A stretch of DNA of 64,000 bases. It comes from Phaeosaccion multiseriatum. Lineage: Eukaryota; Ochrophyta, other classes. Below, one piece after another: positions 63,801 to 64,000 of this stretch (its first letter is position 1; the number at the start of each line of letters is the position of its first letter). The DNA is taken from positions 3,224,001 through 3,288,000 of the forward strand of contig OZ218952.1 in NCBI GenBank assembly GCA_965112735.1, read 5' to 3'. The notes beneath the pieces were generated by a model. That model saw only the letters and a program-made list of their open reading frames with translations. It was not told where the DNA came from and did not search any database. The translations under genes were made by a program, and so were the position numbers.

Positions 63801-64000
63801 AGAGCAGAGAAGAGGAGGTGTGCCGTATGAAGAGGGCAGTGATGGTAGCGTGGATGAGACCCAATCACAGGCAACACAGCCTGAGCAAGGGCAAGCAACC
63901 CAGTCCGAGCAGCCGGAGCCAAAGTCACACCCACACTTACACCCACACTCACAGTCACATGGGCAGAGGCAGGAGCAGTCATATGGGCAAGAGCAGGGGC
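41547..64000 (+). CDS. Giant RCC1-propeller / mucin-like / single-TM surface protein (3' end outside window)
   Basis: Twenty-two exons: 41547-42512, 42689-42897, 43186-43396, 43659-43752, 43932-43977, 44295-44319, 44649-44708, 44963-45031, 45441-45469, 45854-46016, 46287-46332, 46584-46588, 46877-46930, 47242-47323, 47566-47601, 47948-48078, 48740-48783, 48944-49472, 49636-49884, 50328-50375, 50589-50835, 51176->64000. All phases agree; over 5,380 aa. Order: signal peptide (about 75-92); Cys-containing N-domain; seven RCC1-like blades (CAL...VKCWGxNxYGELG); Ala-Pro-Thr linkers; a ten-Cys module (51178-51370); ~2,500 residues of Ala/Pro/Thr/Ser repeats; one TM (about 59440-59520, near residue 3870) followed by CRRRHK; then a >1,480-residue acidic, Gln-, Gly- and Ser-rich tail. 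RCC1 propellers usually bind proteins or chromatin; this secreted Cys-paired type looks extracellular. A surface adhesin or sensor role is inference. Confidence 0.85.
45244..45335 (+). repeat. 10-bp (CACCCACTCA)n repeat in intron 8
   Basis: About nine units in the intron between 45031 and 45441 of the giant gene. Confidence 0.9.
45758..45852 (+). repeat. (CT)n-(CA)n compound microsatellite before exon 10
   Basis: A CT tract then a CA tract running into the acceptor ACACAG at 45853. Confidence 0.95.
47622..47876 (+). repeat. (TTCC)n tract with a 100-bp internal duplication, intron 15
   Basis: TTCC units are interrupted at 47724-47750 by GGGGAGAGGAAGGATAGTGC, which also precedes the first block (47625-47644). 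The first block plus its leader was therefore duplicated in tandem. Confidence 0.9.
48166..48645 (+). repeat. Uninterrupted (CTC)n, ~160 units, intron 16
   Basis: 480 bp of perfect trinucleotide repeat between exons 48078 and 48740. Its translations (poly-Pro, poly-Glu, poly-Gly) are artefacts; conserved exon ends on both sides place it in an intron. Confidence 0.97.
48825..48910 (+). repeat. (CCCT)n microsatellite, intron 17
   Basis: About 21 perfect CTCC units, 33 bases before the acceptor at 48943. Confidence 0.95.
50034..50305 (+). repeat. (TTCC)n microsatellite, intron 19
   Basis: About 60 units, perfect for 230 bp then with a few substitutions, ending about 20 bases before the TTTACCAG acceptor at 50327. 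Confidence 0.95.
51082..51150 (+). repeat. 10-bp (TGCCATCCCC)n repeat, intron 21
   Basis: About six units leading into the acceptor GTTGTCAG at 51175; related to the dispersed CATCCACTGCCATCC motif. Confidence 0.9.
51890..57700 (+). repeat. ~102-bp coding repeat array in exon 22
   Basis: About fifty in-frame units of ~34 residues. The core is AAPSAAATAGPAGG, an acidic D/E-E-M-T spacer, PSPSATSTPASQAET. Length varies (for example DEE, GEE or GDS spacers), and whole blocks recur. The region 52900-53750 closely resembles 55800-56160, implying multi-unit duplications. Confidence 0.9.

Overview
The window is nuclear DNA of a eukaryote. It is GC-rich and intron-dense, with GT-AG introns (two are GC-AG), very small exons, and large simple-repeat tracts inside introns. 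The gene content is a PPR-rich complement, giant secreted or membrane proteins built on Ala-Pro-Thr repeats, paired CBM1 cellulose-binding modules, an RCC1-type beta-propeller and an ER glycan-trimming mannosidase. This fits a walled alga, most plausibly a photosynthetic stramenopile. That placement is inference; the sequence alone does not prove the lineage. I saw no tRNA, rRNA, CRISPR array or autonomous transposon.

Gene models were built by hand from both strands. In every complete model the exon lengths and splice phases add up to one continuous reading frame.

Left part (1-9 kb): the 5' part of a PPR gene (minus, runs off position 1); an SND3/PHO88 ER-targeting protein fused to ankyrin repeats (plus); a 280-bp foldback element; a single-domain CrcB/FEX fluoride channel (minus); and a CDC50/LEM3 flippase beta-subunit (plus).

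Middle (9-31 kb): a 13-exon ER class I alpha-1,2-mannosidase (GH47, minus), divergent from a secreted ~2,000-residue protein with a 75-bp-unit Thr/Pro stalk and two CBM1-like modules (plus). Next is a 13-exon IQ-motif protein (minus).

Right part (31-64 kb): a long hairpin palindrome, an 8-exon PPR protein (minus), TMEM18 (plus), and a membrane-anchored, degenerate SNase-fold protein of C3orf33/MISO type (minus). Last is a giant gene (41.5 kb to beyond the window end, plus). It encodes a signal peptide, a seven-blade RCC1-like propeller, Ala/Pro/Thr linkers, a Cys-rich module, a ~2,500-residue repeat region, one transmembrane helix and a cytoplasmic tail of more than 1,480 residues.

Genes lie mostly in head-to-head pairs 280-820 bp apart. 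Many products act in the secretory pathway or at the surface: ER targeting, N-glycan trimming, lipid flipping, ion export and surface mucins. The giant RCC1-mucin-transmembrane protein is the strongest candidate for an undescribed system.
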